Assembly: GCF_000283155.1 (NCBI RefSeq)
Contig: NW_004454160.1
Coordinates: forward strand, 5,197,770-5,261,769
Reading direction: 5' to 3'
DNA from: Ceratotherium simum simum
Taxonomy: Eukaryota; Chordata; Mammalia; Perissodactyla; Rhinocerotidae
Length of the DNA: 64,000 nt
Shown: piece by piece, positions 34,986 through 46,334 of the stretch
Layout of the letters: each line of letters begins with the position of its first letter
Numbering within the stretch: the first letter of the stretch is position 1
Notes under the pieces: model-generated
Told to the model about the DNA's origin: nothing
What the model saw: the letters and a program-made list of their open reading frames with translations, nothing else
Databases searched by the model: none
Made by a program: the position numbers and the translations under genes

Positions 34986-35747
34986 ATTATCTTTTTCCTC
35001 CGGTCAGTTGGCTCTTCTCTCTGGTAGTTCTCCTTCTGTTTTAAAAATTCACCCCCGTCCTCCTCACTTTGGCACTTTCTCTTACACTCATGTTGGACGT
35101 GATCGCCCCACCCGTCACCCTCCCCCCTGGCCCGTCATGGGCGAACATGCCTGAGAACTGGCTGCTTCAGCACAGAAGGCCCTTCCACAGTCCAAAGCCG
35201 CTGTGTGGGGTGTGCTGGGGTAGCTAGTGGTTGGCGGCCGGCCCACTACAGCCCAGGGTAAGGGAGAAGGGAGAAGGCAGCACCAGGACACGATAGAGTG
35301 GACACAGTGGCGGAGCCCAACTTAGGCAGATTCAAAGATTGAAAGACAAAAGATCAGGTTGATTCTCTTAGCTGTTAGTCAGGAACTGGGGTGAGGAGGT
35401 GACCTGAAGTAGGAAGCTCGCTAGGGACTTAGGAGTGAAGACCAGCCAGCCTTCCCTGACAGTAGCACCTATGGAGGCCTGAGGGTCATTGACTACAGTA
35501 ACAAGTGCCCCTAGCATGGTCCTTTCAGTTCACAAAGTCTGTCACTTGGGCTATCTCTGTAAGTCCCTCAGGTCCCTCGTACAGGGGGTATGACTGACAC
35601 TCTGAGTGGGTAAGTGGCCCACCCACAGTCTCACACCTTGTCAGCAGCAACCCACCTCTAAGTCTTTGACACCAATCCCGTGCTCGTTCCACACATAGAC
35701 CCCACGCTGGCACCTTTGGTAGTAGCCTGGCGACTAATAACAACATC
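34986..35747. other. Intergenic, nothing recognised
   Basis: Mixed GC unique DNA. Confidence 0.4.
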
Positions 35748-35930
35748 AGCAAAAACAACTGCACAGATAGAGCACTCACCCTGTGCCAGGCACTTCCCAT
35801 TATTAACTCGCTCAATCCTCCAACAACTCAGTGAGGTAGAAGCTCTTTTTGTTCCTACATTACGCACAAAAACACAGAGAAGTTAAGTAAAATACCCAGG
35901 GTTACCCTGCTAGTAAGGACTTGAATGGGA
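35748..35930 (-). repeat. MIR SINE
   Basis: ACCCTGTGCCAGGCACTTCC, TAACTCGCTCAATCCTCCAA and AGAGAAGTTAAGTAAAATAC are antisense MIR. Confidence 0.8.
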
Positions 35931-36719
35931 AAATGAAGCTGAAAGGCAGTAGAACTCAAAAGCTTATACTTTGGAAAAAAGGGAAAAAATGCAAAAGTTT
36001 CTCTTGTGTGTAAAAACGAAACAAAACTACAACAATTGAAAGAAGAAATTTTCTCTTTTAAGCAGCCTGGGCCCTGGGCTAGACGCTGGCCCGATTCATT
36101 GGACTTGTCCTCTCATGTTGAGAGACCACAGCATCACACAGAAGTGAAACAGGTGACTAAGGCATAGAGGTGGGGGTGGCTCCGAGTCTGGCCTTAGAAG
36201 TTTCTGTGCTGACAACGTCGTGCCTTATTGCTCCGTATCAAGCCTCAGGAGGATCCGGAATGAGTCACTCTCACAGGATGGCCCTGACAACACGCAGACT
36301 TTGGGGAAATGTTCAGAAAGGGTTAGTGGCTAGTTAGTGGCCTTGTATAATTCTAAATAAATGGAAAAAGAAATGAGCGTTGTTCTTACTAGAGAGGCTG
36401 TGTGTGGGCACTGAAGGCTTTACACAAGGAAAATGAGCCCATCCGGGATTGCACATCTATTGTGTTATCCATGTGACAGACGCCACGGGCCTACAGCTGT
36501 CACACACACACCTGCATATCTCAGCTCACCTTGTTCTTTATACCTAGCTCTATTTTTGAATTTTGTTATCAGTACCACCTAATGCCAGACACTTTGTTTT
36601 ATTGTTCTGTGGTGTGAGTGGGAGGAGATATTACTATAATAGCTAATTAGTAATAAAAAAATAAAACCTTGAAAACCAAATTAAAGTTTTGGGTGATTTT
36701 AGTAGTTTGAACTTCAAGA
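35931..36719. other. Intergenic, nothing recognised
   Basis: Unique-looking DNA leading into the GC-rich block. Confidence 0.4.
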
Positions 36720-37270
36720 GGTATTTGACTGTCTTGGTTTGTGGGCAGGATTAGAGCGAGGGCTGTGGCTGTGCTGTGTTCCTCTCCCCGTCGTATTTGC
36801 ATGTGGGCCCGGATTTGTCTTTGGCTTCTTGTATGGTTTGGGATGAGACCCTCGCGTCCCATGGGAGGGGGGCAGGTGTTGCTCCAGTCGAGCGAGCGAA
36901 TGGAACCAAATTACAGGCCCGTCTGTCACCTCCTCTGGGAGAAGGTGGAGGGAGGGAGGAGGGCGGCAGGGAGGAAGGGGAAAGAAGGCGGGGGAGGGGA
37001 GAGGCCCTCTGCCAGGAGAACAGAAAGCCCAGAATCCTGCTCACGCCCGTGGGAGCCTCCTTGGTCTGAAGAGGACGGCCGGCAGGAGACACCCACCACG
37101 CGGGCCCGCGCCACTGTAGATGTGGAACGGGGACAACACAGCCGCCCTGGGGGACACGGCGTGGACCTGCGACCCCAGGGCTCTTCACTGACCCGCTGTG
37201 ATCTGCAGCCACTTAGGCGCGTCTACGTGGCGCCAGCAAACACTCACACTGGAATTGGCTTTCACTAAAT
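36720..37270. promoter_or_regulatory. GC-rich unique block, candidate distal regulatory element
   Basis: About 550 bases with far more G+C and CpG than the flanks, no repeat recognised. It has a perfect octamer ATTTGCAT (36795-36802, POU-factor site), a G/A-rich tract (about 36939-37005) and several CpGs. Overlapping open frames on both strands (for example 36741-37268 +) are best explained by the composition. A conserved enhancer or the first exon of a non-coding RNA is possible; I cannot tell. Confidence 0.3.
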
Positions 37271-40189
37271 TGACTGATATATTTTCTGACTGCACTGACT
37301 GGGGGCTGTGTCTCTATTCCACCAAATCTACTGAAAACGGAAACATCCAACGGATCCATTCCCTTAATCTTTTGGTCTATAATAACGGCTTGCTCACACA
37401 CATAATACACACACACAATTAAGTCACATCAATTTGCACGTGTAGACACGGATGCACCACTGTGATTGTAGCCCCAGGTGGGCAAAGCCACGCACCTCTG
37501 CTGGGATTTGTCCTTCTGCGAGGGAGTTAATGCTGACACTACCGTGGTGACGATGTCCTGCAGCTTCATTAACGTTTGGAAGTTACTTTGAGGCTGCCAG
37601 ATAGAGCCAGAGGTAACAAGGAACACTCTGCTGTCTGGGGCAGCCTCTAGGGATCATCCTTCTACTGAAGGCCCCAGTGGGGCAGAGCAGTGTTATTCTA
37701 AGCTACCTGAGAAAAATACAAGCAGATAATACGGGCCTTTTGTGGAACACAGAGGACGAGAATAATAAATTGCCATCATTTTGCTCTCTCTTGTAAATAG
37801 AGTGGTACAAAGAATATAAGAGAGAATGAGGGGGGAAAAGATCTCAGACCAGATAGAGTGGTTCTAATAAGAAACAAGTTCTTGTCAAATTCTCCAGACT
37901 TGCGTGGAGAAAACAGTGTTTCACACGCCTTATTCTTTCTCCCTGCCTCTGGGGTGGGAAAGGTTAAAGAAATTGTCAGTTCCTACTAGCTCTTTCAATA
38001 AGAAAAGAACTGAGGCATAGAGTGATGATGTACTGTGAGCCCAAGAAGAGACATATTTCTTCCTCTTTTCTTCGACAATAAAATGATTGACAGAGATAAT
38101 TCCCCATGTGAGAGGAAAAAAGAATCGCTAGCAGATAATGGGCCGTGCTTAGATTGTGACTGGTAAGACTCTGTCCATCTAATGTCAAGTGATGACTGAA
38201 AAGTGAAAAATTAATTCCATTATCCAGCTGTTGTTGCTGCTGGGTGCCAACCTATCCAGATGTTTCCAAACATCTGCGTATTTGACAGCATATTTTTACC
38301 ATCTATCCAGATGCTTGGTATTGTGTGGACAAAGGCCAAGCCTAGACATGGAGAAGAAAAATAACTGACTGGGAAGAGAGAAGCCAAGAGTTGGCTAAGA
38401 CAACAGTAAGAAGGAGGATTGAGTGATGATGGGGGAAGAAAAGGAGAAATTAAAGAAAACAGCATATGTGAAAAGAGGTAAAAAGTAGAAGCAAGTAAAT
38501 GATCACAAAGAGCCCACACCTTGCCTTCGCTCTTCCCTGCTGTCATGAAAAGCATTTCTGCTTGTCCCTGTCTGGGTGCTAGGGGAAGGGTACAAGAGAG
38601 TCCTGGAAGTCACCCATAAGGAGACCTAGAGAAGCAGTCTGGGCCCAGACATACCCAGGGCGGGTGGCTGTGTGTCTCCAAAGAGTAGAGACTAGAAAGT
38701 GGAAAACTGATTAATATATTGAGAGAAGTGGTTATCACACACAGGAATGAAAAGTCAAAATTCCAGTCAAGGCTGTCCACGTTAAGCAATGTATTGAAAT
38801 GTTCTGATTATTCAACTTGGTTTCCAGTTGTCAACCAGGATGATGAGCTTGGTATAGACAGAACCACTGATGGTGTAACAGAAGGAAAACGGTAATTGAC
38901 CGGGGGAAGGTTGTGCAGTTTGGTGACAGATTTAGAGGAGGGGACATGATGTGATTGAGGTGATGGTGGGAGTAAGTCTTAGGCTTTCAAAACAGCTCAC
39001 AAAGCCTCCTGTAATTCCCAAGCTGTCTGTTATCTATGAAATGCAAATCAGGAGGGGAGTGACATCATGTCGGATTATGGCCACAGGGAGTAATTATTTA
39101 GACATTAAAGGCTACTGAAGGGAGTGGTTGACAATATTAATGATGTCCAGATGGACAGTGTGATGCTAAAATTATTTTCTAGTACAAAGAACAAGGGAAT
39201 TTTTATCAGGTTTTCTCTTCTATTGGACAGTCTGTATCTCTTGGAGGTTCACCCCTCAAAGAGATGGTGCCACTGAGAGACGGCCTCTGGAACCAAAGCA
39301 CCATGGGGTTTGCAGAGGGAGCCAGTCTCCAGCTCCTTGGAGGAAAGGCACAATCAATACGCGAAACATTCAATAATTATGACTATTGACTATAAAAAGA
39401 CGAAATAAGCTCAAGATGGTGTATGTAACAAGCTGGTGTTTGGAAACCCTTCTCTTGCAACACTTGCCCCAGCCATTCCACCTTTCTTACCCAAATACAG
39501 CAGCATCCAGCAACTTGTTGCTCTTCATGGCACTCTGCCCTCCCCTCCCCCTGCAATACCAACTCTAGTATAGACACCTTGGCCATGAATACTGATACTA
39601 ACTTCATAATCACAGGTAATGGTATTCTCAGCCATTGATAAACATGAGAGCCTGGCTAAGACCACAGTGTGAACAAAAAAAGGAGGAAGCCACACCCTGA
39701 GATCCAAATTGGGAAAGATGCATAGGCAATGGCAGGTTAAAGAAAACCAGTTTCAAGAAGATCCAGAGACAGAGTTTGTTGATCTGCACTGTAGACTTGA
39801 CAGTGCTGCCTGGAGTCCTGCTCTCTTCCAAAGTAGGCAGTGAGATTTGAATGGAAATTCACCAGGGTTCCAAACTGTCTGCTCATCTTGCTGACCAATG
39901 TGAGAGGGAATGATGCAGCCAGAAAAAACCAAAATGTGTCTCTTGTATATGGGGAGTTTCTGCATAAAATTAAAGGGATCAGCGGCACAGGTGATGTTTT
40001 AGCCTCTTACATTTGAAAGTCATTAAATGGGTAAAAAGGAGGATTCAGAAAGTGAATAGATAACTCCGAAGATGGTTTCAAAGATTCCCCTCATCTCTGC
40101 CTTCCAGAGGTAATGGCTTACAATACCAAAAATGCAAGAATTTTGGCAAGGGTCAGCTTAAATAGATCATGAGTCCCCTAAGTAAGGAA
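37271..40189. other. Repeat-poor intergenic stretch
   Basis: 2.9 kb in which I see no interspersed repeat and no gene. Given the repeat density on both sides, this may reflect constraint or only my failure to spot very old copies. Confidence 0.4.
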
Positions 40190-40400
40190 CCTTGTAAATG
40201 CTCCCATTACACCTTGTACCAGCCTCTATATTACACTGATGTCGCTGCACTGTTCTGGCCTGTTTATTTTTTTGACTCCTCCCCTAGGTTATGAGCTCCT
40301 TGAAGGCAGGCAATCTGACTTACTGGCCATTGAATCCTCAGCACCTGGGATGTGCCTGGTATACAACAAGCCCTCAATTGATATTTGAATCATGAACTGC
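40190..40400 (+). repeat. L2 LINE 3' end
   Basis: TATGAGCTCCTTGAAGGCAG, AATCCTCAGCACCTGGGATG and CCTCAATTGATATTTGAATC trace an L2 3' terminus. Confidence 0.7.
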
Positions 40401-40674
40401 AAGAACATCATGGCAAACTTTGCAAACTGTTCAGGAGAGTTTACATAGAAACCTGACAGGGAGGAAGACAAATGTTTATGAAATCATTAAATCCACTGTT
40501 ATGGAGGGCATAATAAATCCAGTATTAGGGAGGACATAATAAACCCACTATTACAGAGGACGTGTAAAGAACAACAACAGTGGAGAAAGTACCTAGTAAT
40601 TACTAGGAGAAAATAGCTGGGCAGAGGAATAGGAATGGAGTGTGTTGTCTCATCCATATGCCGATTCAATTCAG

Positions 40675-40830
40675 TTATTTGTTTTCAATTCAACAGGTAT
40701 TTACTGAGTACCCATATGCTATCGTGCACCATGTACAGTATGAGTAATTGCAAAAGGAATACACAATTTCAGGACAAGAAGATAAATATTTTGCAGAAAG
40801 TGCTTAAGACTTTGGTGTTTGGGGACCTAT
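40675..40830 (-). repeat. L2 LINE 3' end, weak
   Basis: TTCAATTCAACAGGTATTTA then CTGAGTACCCATATGCTATC resembles an antisense L2 terminus. Confidence 0.5.
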
Positions 40831-40914
40831 GAATGGCAAGTGTCAGTGGTTCAAAGGGAAAGCAGTACAGTATCATGGTTTAGGTTAAGGGCTGGGAATA
40901 CTTTGTGATGTGAA

Positions 40915-41110
40915 AATGATATGAAATTCATATTTCAGCCTACATAAATAAAATTTTATTGGAACACACCACACCCATTTGTTTTCTTGTTGTTCATGAG
41001 CACCCTTGAGCTACAGTGGCAGAGTCAAGTAGTTGCAACAGAGACTTTATGGTCCATAAAACCTAAAATAGTTACTATTTGGCTCCTTACAGAAAGTTGC
41101 AAACCACTGG
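40915..41110 (-). mobile_element. hAT-type non-autonomous DNA transposon
   Basis: AAAATTTTATTGGAACACAC, GAGCTACAGTGGCAGAGTCA, AGTAGTTGCAACAGAGACTT and TTACTATTTGGCTCCTTACA, ending in TTGCAAACCACTG, match a common hAT-Charlie family of mammals. I do not assign the exact name. Confidence 0.7.
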
Positions 41111-41285
41111 TTTAAAGCAAGAGGTCTAAAATTAAAATGCCTGGTTTCAAATCCCAGTGCCACCACCACTTGCTAGTCAGGAGACTTTGGGTAAATTACT
41201 TAACTTTTCTGTACCTTGGTTCCATCATCCATAAAATGGATATAATAATAGCTACCTTCTTCAAGAGACAGTTGAAAGAAGTAAA
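41111..41285 (+). repeat. MIR SINE
   Basis: GTTTCAAATCCCAGTGCCAC, TTACTTAACTTTTCTGTACC and CATAAAATGGATATAATAAT are MIR core. Confidence 0.8.
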
Positions 41286-41329
41286 GTATGTAGAATGATG
41301 TTTAGAATGTATCTAAAATATATTAAGAG

Positions 41330-42230
41330 TTCTCAAAACTCAACAAGATAGCATGCAACCCAATTAAAAACCAGGCAAAAGATTTAAACAGCCACTTCAC
41401 CAAAGAGATGTGGATAGCAAACAGCACATGTGGGGATGCTTCATGTCATTAGTTATTAGGGAAATGAAAATTAAATCCATGATGCAATATCATTGCACAA
41501 CTATTAGAACAACTTAAACAAAAACAAAAAAACCAAAAACTCACAATATCAAGTGCTGACAAGGATGTTGAGCAACTGGAACTCTTATCTATTTCTAGTG
41601 GGGATGTAAAATGGTACAGACACTTTGGAAAACAATTTGGCAGTCTCTTATAGAGTTAAACATACACTTACAAACAATGCAGCAATTCCACTCCTAGGTA
41701 TTTATTCAAATGAAATGAAAGCACATGTTTACACAAAGACATATACATGAATATGCATAGCAACTTTGTTCATAATAGTCCTAAAGTGGAAAGGACCCAA
41801 ATGTCCATCAAACAATGATGGATAAATAAATTACAGTGCATCCATGTAATGGAACAGTACACGGCAATCAAAAGGAATGAACTATTGATACACAAATTAA
41901 CAGAGATGATTCTCAAGAGTATAATGCTAAGAAATCAGACACAACAGGCTACATACTGTATTGGTCCATAAATACAACATTTTAGAAAAGGCAAAAATAT
42001 AGGGACAGAAATCAGACCAGGGCTTGCTAGGATTTGGGATGGGTGTAGGGATTGACTACAAAAAAGTATGAGGGAACTTTTTGGGATGATGGAATATTCT
42101 GTATCTTGACAGTGATAGTTATGTGACTATATATTTATAAAAACTCAACAAACTATATATCTAAAAAGAGTAAATATTATAGAATGTAAATTGTATCTCT
42201 AAATCCAACTTTCAAAAATTAGCATCCTGA
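41330..42230 (+). repeat. L1M 3' end (ORF2 tail and 3' UTR)
   Basis: CATGTCATTAGTTATTAGGG, TGGTACAGACACTTTGGAAA, GCAATTCCACTCCTAGGTAT, CAAATGTCCATCAAACAATG, then 3' UTR CTTGACAGTGATAGTTATGT and AATTGTATCTCTAAATCC. Coding sense is destroyed by stops. Confidence 0.9.
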
Positions 42231-42398
42231 AAAAATTTCCGGAAAACTGAAGATTTGTTATAGATAAATTTTCCAGAATCATGAAGGGAAATAGATCCAG
42301 CACAAAGTAGGAGCTGGACAAATTTTTAACAAGAAAATTCTTATATTATAGAATGACCAGTGTGATACAAAGTCCCAATTAAAATTAAAAATCTATTA
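42231..42398. other. Short AT-rich spacer
   Basis: Possibly LINE-derived, not assigned. Confidence 0.3.
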
Positions 42399-42608
42399 CA
42401 GTCGTGTGTTGCTTAATGACAGGGATATGTTCTGAAAAATGCGTTGATAGGTGATTTTGTCATTGTGTGAACATCATAGAGTGTACTTACACAAACCTAG
42501 ATGGTATAGCCTACTACCCTCCTAGGCCATATGGTACTAATCTTATGGGACCACCATTGTATATGCAGTCCATCATTGACAAAAATGTCGTTATGTGGCA
42601 CATAACTG
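42399..42608 (+). mobile_element. MER2 (TcMar-Tigger) element with internal deletion
   Basis: Left end CAGTCGTGTGTTGCTTAATG and right end TCGTTATGTGGCACATAACT-G are the inverted termini; interior GAACATCATAGAGTGTACTT and TACACAAACCTAGATGGTAT matches MER2/Tigger. At 210 bases it is shorter than the usual copy. A TA precedes the left end, as expected for this superfamily. Confidence 0.88.
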
Positions 42609-43959
42609 GTATATAATACATGGTCTCAGAATGCTGGGAAAGGAAATATTATTCACAAAAGCTGATATAGTTTCAATAATAATAAGCCATGTAAAAGTAA
42701 CTTTGATTTATTCTTTTCATAGGCTTGTTTTTGGATGTACTCATTGAAAGAAATCATCATCTAGACTGGGTCATTGCTTCATCCACCTCTCTAACAGATT
42801 CATACCAGAAGAAAATCAACATCTTTCCTATATTGATACCTTCAAGTTAGAGGACCACCTAAATTAAGCTAAATGGATTATCAAATTGACAAAAAAATGA
42901 TTCCAAGTCTAAGTGTGACTGAGTCCTGGGATGCTTGATGACCTCCAGGTAGACTGAGGAGCCAAGGCTTCTGCCCCCTCCCACTACTGGGGAGGAAGAT
43001 GTATTAACTAAGCTAACACCCACCTTTCCTGCCCCCTCCCCCTCCCGCACCCCTCCCCTTCCCCTCCCCTCTCCTCCTCCTTCCCTCCCACTATGTGAGT
43101 GGGAAATCTCAAGCTCTACACTTTGGAAAGTCTCACATGTTAATAAGTCTAGGAAATATTTCTTACCATTCTAATAGGGATTATTTAAAGTCGGAGGGTA
43201 GAATTTTAAAAAGTAAGAGAGATTTTGGTCTATAAATGGATATTTTTCTCTACAGAACTTTTTCCTCTGCTTAAGAGAAAAACTAATAAAATAATGTTTC
43301 AAGTGTAGATATTGAGTATATTTTAGCTCAGAATGAGTCATGGAGCCACCAGTTTAAAACGGCAGACTGCTCTCACGTCTTATCTCCTCTCCCCTCCAAG
43401 GCCTCGTTAGAATTACAGTAAAGGAGTAAAAATAGGTATAAGCTCAGAACCATGGAGAAAACAGTAGGAGGTATCAACAAAAGAATGATCTCAACACATT
43501 TTGAGAGAAAGTGGCAGCATGTTGACAGATGAGCAGAACTGGGGAAGCTCCAGCCTAAACTACATGCTGAGGGGACTTCATCAGAGGACGTGTCCTGCAA
43601 ACCCTGAGAATTTCGGGTCATGGATGGCAGATACAATGAAGATTGGGACTGAGAAGTGGGGTTGGAAATTGAGGAAGTATTTGAAGACTTATATATGCAA
43701 TAGATGAACTTGTCTGCCATTCCCACCCTCATTCCTACCGCATGTGAAAAGGCAGATAGACATTTACTTTTATGCAAAAAATAGGATTCTTCTCAATTTC
43801 TTTAGAAAAGAACTACATAGCATGGGTGCCAAGAGCCCACGTAAATACTCCTTGTTTTGTCATTTATGGGGCCAAATAGTTCAAATTTAATGTAATATTA
43901 AATTCCCACCACTTTATTCTGAAATAAAGCCCAGCAATCAACCGATATCACCCACATGT
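42609..43959. other. Intergenic, with a pyrimidine tract
   Basis: No gene seen. A nearly pure C/T tract lies at about 43026-43090 (G-rich on the minus strand). The 134-codon open frame on the minus strand (43373-43777) is not recognisable. Confidence 0.45.
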
Positions 43960-44504
43960 ATAGAGCTCACGTTTAACCTTTTTATTTCCTCATTTAAAAA
44001 TATACAAAAGCAACCAAATACCACCAGGCCTTTGAAGGACATCTACAGCATAAAAGAGAAACACTAAGATAAATAAATATGATATTGGAATTAACAAAGA
44101 TAATTCATAAAATAATAATAACTTTTAAAATATTTCTGAGTATTATCCTTGAGAGATTATATTAATAAAGGTATCATATTCATTAAAAGAACAGGAAAAT
44201 ATAGGAAAAAGGAAAATGAGAGAACAACATAACTTTTTGGAATAAAACAATATAATTCCTGAAGGAAAAATAAGTAGAAGGATTAGAAAATAAAGACAAG
44301 GAAATCTCTCATGGCAATGAACAAAAATATGGAAAATATGGAAAATATAAGAGAAAAGATAAATCATAGATTCATTTCAGGAGATCTAAAATATTCTAGA
44401 AAGAAAAAATGAAAAAAATGGAAGGGAGAAAATTATAAAGAAGTAATACAATTAAATTTTCCACGGGTGAAAGGATACATCATTATTTTAATTGAAAGGG
44501 CCTT

Positions 44505-44680
44505 GTTATATAGCCTCTCTCTGCTTCCATTTTCTCATATGTAAAGTGGGAGAAATAATAATACCCACTTCACAGGGTTGTTGTGTGTGGTAACACATAG
44601 AAAGCACTTTCAAAAATCCCTGACATATAATAAGTGCTTGGTAAATTTTATTTCATTGTAATTATTATGTTATTAAGTGT
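44505..44680 (+). repeat. MIR SINE
   Basis: ATAGCCTCTCTCTGCTTCCA, CATATGTAAAGTGGGAGAAA, TACCCACTTCACAGGGTTGT and ATATAATAAGTGCTTGGTAA are MIR core and tail. Confidence 0.75.
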
Positions 44681-44883
44681 TGAGCAAGATAAATGTAGAA
44701 ACACCACTCCAAGTACATCATTGGGAAATTTTAGATCTTTAAAGATATAGAGAAAATTCCAGGAGTTTCCAGGGAAAAGAAGAGATGTCCTATAAAAGAA
44801 CAAGATTTGTATTGGTATCAGCATATATTATGTCAAAGAAAATAAAGCAATACTTTCAAAGACTTGAGGGAAAAATTATTTTC

Positions 44884-45084
44884 TTGTTTTTGTTTTGTTT
44901 TTTTGCTGAGGAAGGTTTGCCCTGAGCTAACATCCACTGCCAATCTTCCTCTTTTTGTATGTGAGCCCCCACCACAGCATGGCCACTGATAGATGAGTGG
45001 CGTAGGTCTACACCCAGGAACCGGGCCTGGGCTGCTGAAGCGGAGTGCACTGAACTTAAGCACTAGGCCACCAGGGCTGGCCCG
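44884..45084 (-). mobile_element. ERE SINE, copy 3
   Basis: T-rich left end, GCTGAGGAAGGTTTGCCCTG, AGCTAACATCCACTGCCAAT, and the antisense tRNA-like head ending AGGCCACCAGGGCTGGCCC. It splits the HAL1-like LINE between GAGGGAAAAATTA and GAAAAATGACTTTG, suggesting a short duplication (GAAAAAT). Confidence 0.9.
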
Positions 45085-45501
45085 AAAAATGACTTTGAAA
45101 TTGGAATTTTATACCCAGCCAAGTTATCAATCAAGCATAAAGACAGAAGGAAACCTTTTTTAAACATCAGAAAGTCTGCCTTCCACATATCCTTTCTTAG
45201 TAAAGTATTTGAATCCATACTGCAGGAAAAATGAGGGCTTAAACCAAAAAACAAAATAATATGAAACAAAGAGTAGGTCCTATTTAGGAGAGCAAAGAAG
45301 AAAAGTCCAGATGACAGTGGTACAGCTAACCTAGAAAGCAAATAAATAGCCCAGTGTGGAGCAGAAAAGGTGGAAGGTATCAGGATGGAGGTCTCTGATT
45401 ATAAAAGGGACTCTGTGTACTTGATATTAGGGGAAAAATAAACTTGAGGCTATACTAAAACAATTACAAAAGTCATTAGAAACATCAAAAAATAGAAAAT
45501 T

Positions 45502-46319
45502 CCCAGATGGCCAACAGGCACATGAAAAGATGTTCAACGTCATTAACTATCAGGGAAATGCAAATCAAAACTACAATGAGATATCGCCCCACGCCCGTCA
45601 GAATGGTTATAATTAACAAGACAGGAAACAACATGTGTTGGAGAGGATGTGGAGAGAAGGGAACTCTCATACACTGCTGGTGGGAGTTCAAACTGGTGCA
45701 GCCACTATGGAAAACAGTATGGAGATTCCTCAAAAAATCAAGGATAGAACTACCATATGGTCCAGCTATTCCACTGCTGGGTATTTATCCAAAGAACTTG
45801 AAAACACCAATGCATAAAGATACATGCACCCCTGTGTTCATTGCAGCGTTATTCACAATAGCCAAGACTTGGAAGCAACCTAAGTGCCCATCAAGGGACA
45901 AATGGATAAAGAGGATGTGGTATATATACACAATGGAATACTACTCAGCCATAAGAAACGATGAAATCCAGCCATTTGTGACAGTATGGATGGACATTGA
46001 CGGTATTATGCAAAGGGAAATAAGTCAGAGGGAGAAGGTCAAATACCATATGATCTCCCTCATTAAGTAGTAGATAATAACAACAACAAACAAACACACA
46101 GAGACAGAGATTGGATTGGTGGTTACCAGAGGGGAAGTGGGGAGGGAGGAGGGCAAAAGGGATAATTCAGCACATGTGTGTGGTGATGAGTTGTAATTAG
46201 TATTTGAGTGGTGAACATGATGTAATCTATGCAGAAATAGAAGTATAATGATGTACACCTGAAATTTATACAATGTTATAAACCATTGTTACTGCAATAA
46301 ACAAAAAATCTAAAAAAAA
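45502..46319 (+). mobile_element. 5'-truncated LINE-1, relatively young
   Basis: About 820 bases with the ORF2 C-terminal coding region, the 3' UTR (GATTGGATTGGTGGTTACCA, TGATGTACACCTGAAATTTA) and an A-tail. A perfect 15-base A-rich direct repeat AAAAAATAGAAAATT at 45487-45501 and 46320-46334 brackets it: a clear target-primed insertion. Confidence 0.92.
45507..46070 (+). pseudogene. L1 ORF2p C-terminal fragment, open for 187 codons
   Basis: The frame encodes the cysteine-rich C-terminal end of L1 ORF2p, with [20 protein letters not shown] (C...C...HCWW pattern) and [14 protein letters not shown]. It is cut off at the 5' side by truncation, so it lacks the endonuclease and reverse transcriptase and cannot move on its own. 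The first Met is internal, not a real start. The open frame shows few mutations since insertion. Confidence 0.9.
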
Positions 46320-46334
46320 AAAAAATAGAAAATT

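Larger units (their letters stand above)
43960..45485 (+). repeat. HAL1/L1 ORF1-type LINE remnant, interrupted
   Basis: A-rich ORF1-like text from about 43980, then CAAAGACTTGAGGGAAAAAT resumes after a SINE as GACTTTGAAATTGGAATTTT, ATACCCAGCCAAGTTATCAA and TTAAACATCAGAAAGTCTGC, the order of HAL1 (a half-LINE with only ORF1). It is interrupted by a MIR and an ERE. The first 500 bases are less certain. Confidence 0.6.

Noticed and set aside
36741..37268. 175-codon open frame in the GC-rich block
   Set aside because: Overlaps an equally long frame on the other strand and has no recognisable domain; composition explains both.
45507..46070. Possible host gene at 45507
   Set aside because: The product is the C-terminal end of L1 ORF2p inside an insertion with target-site duplication, not a host protein.
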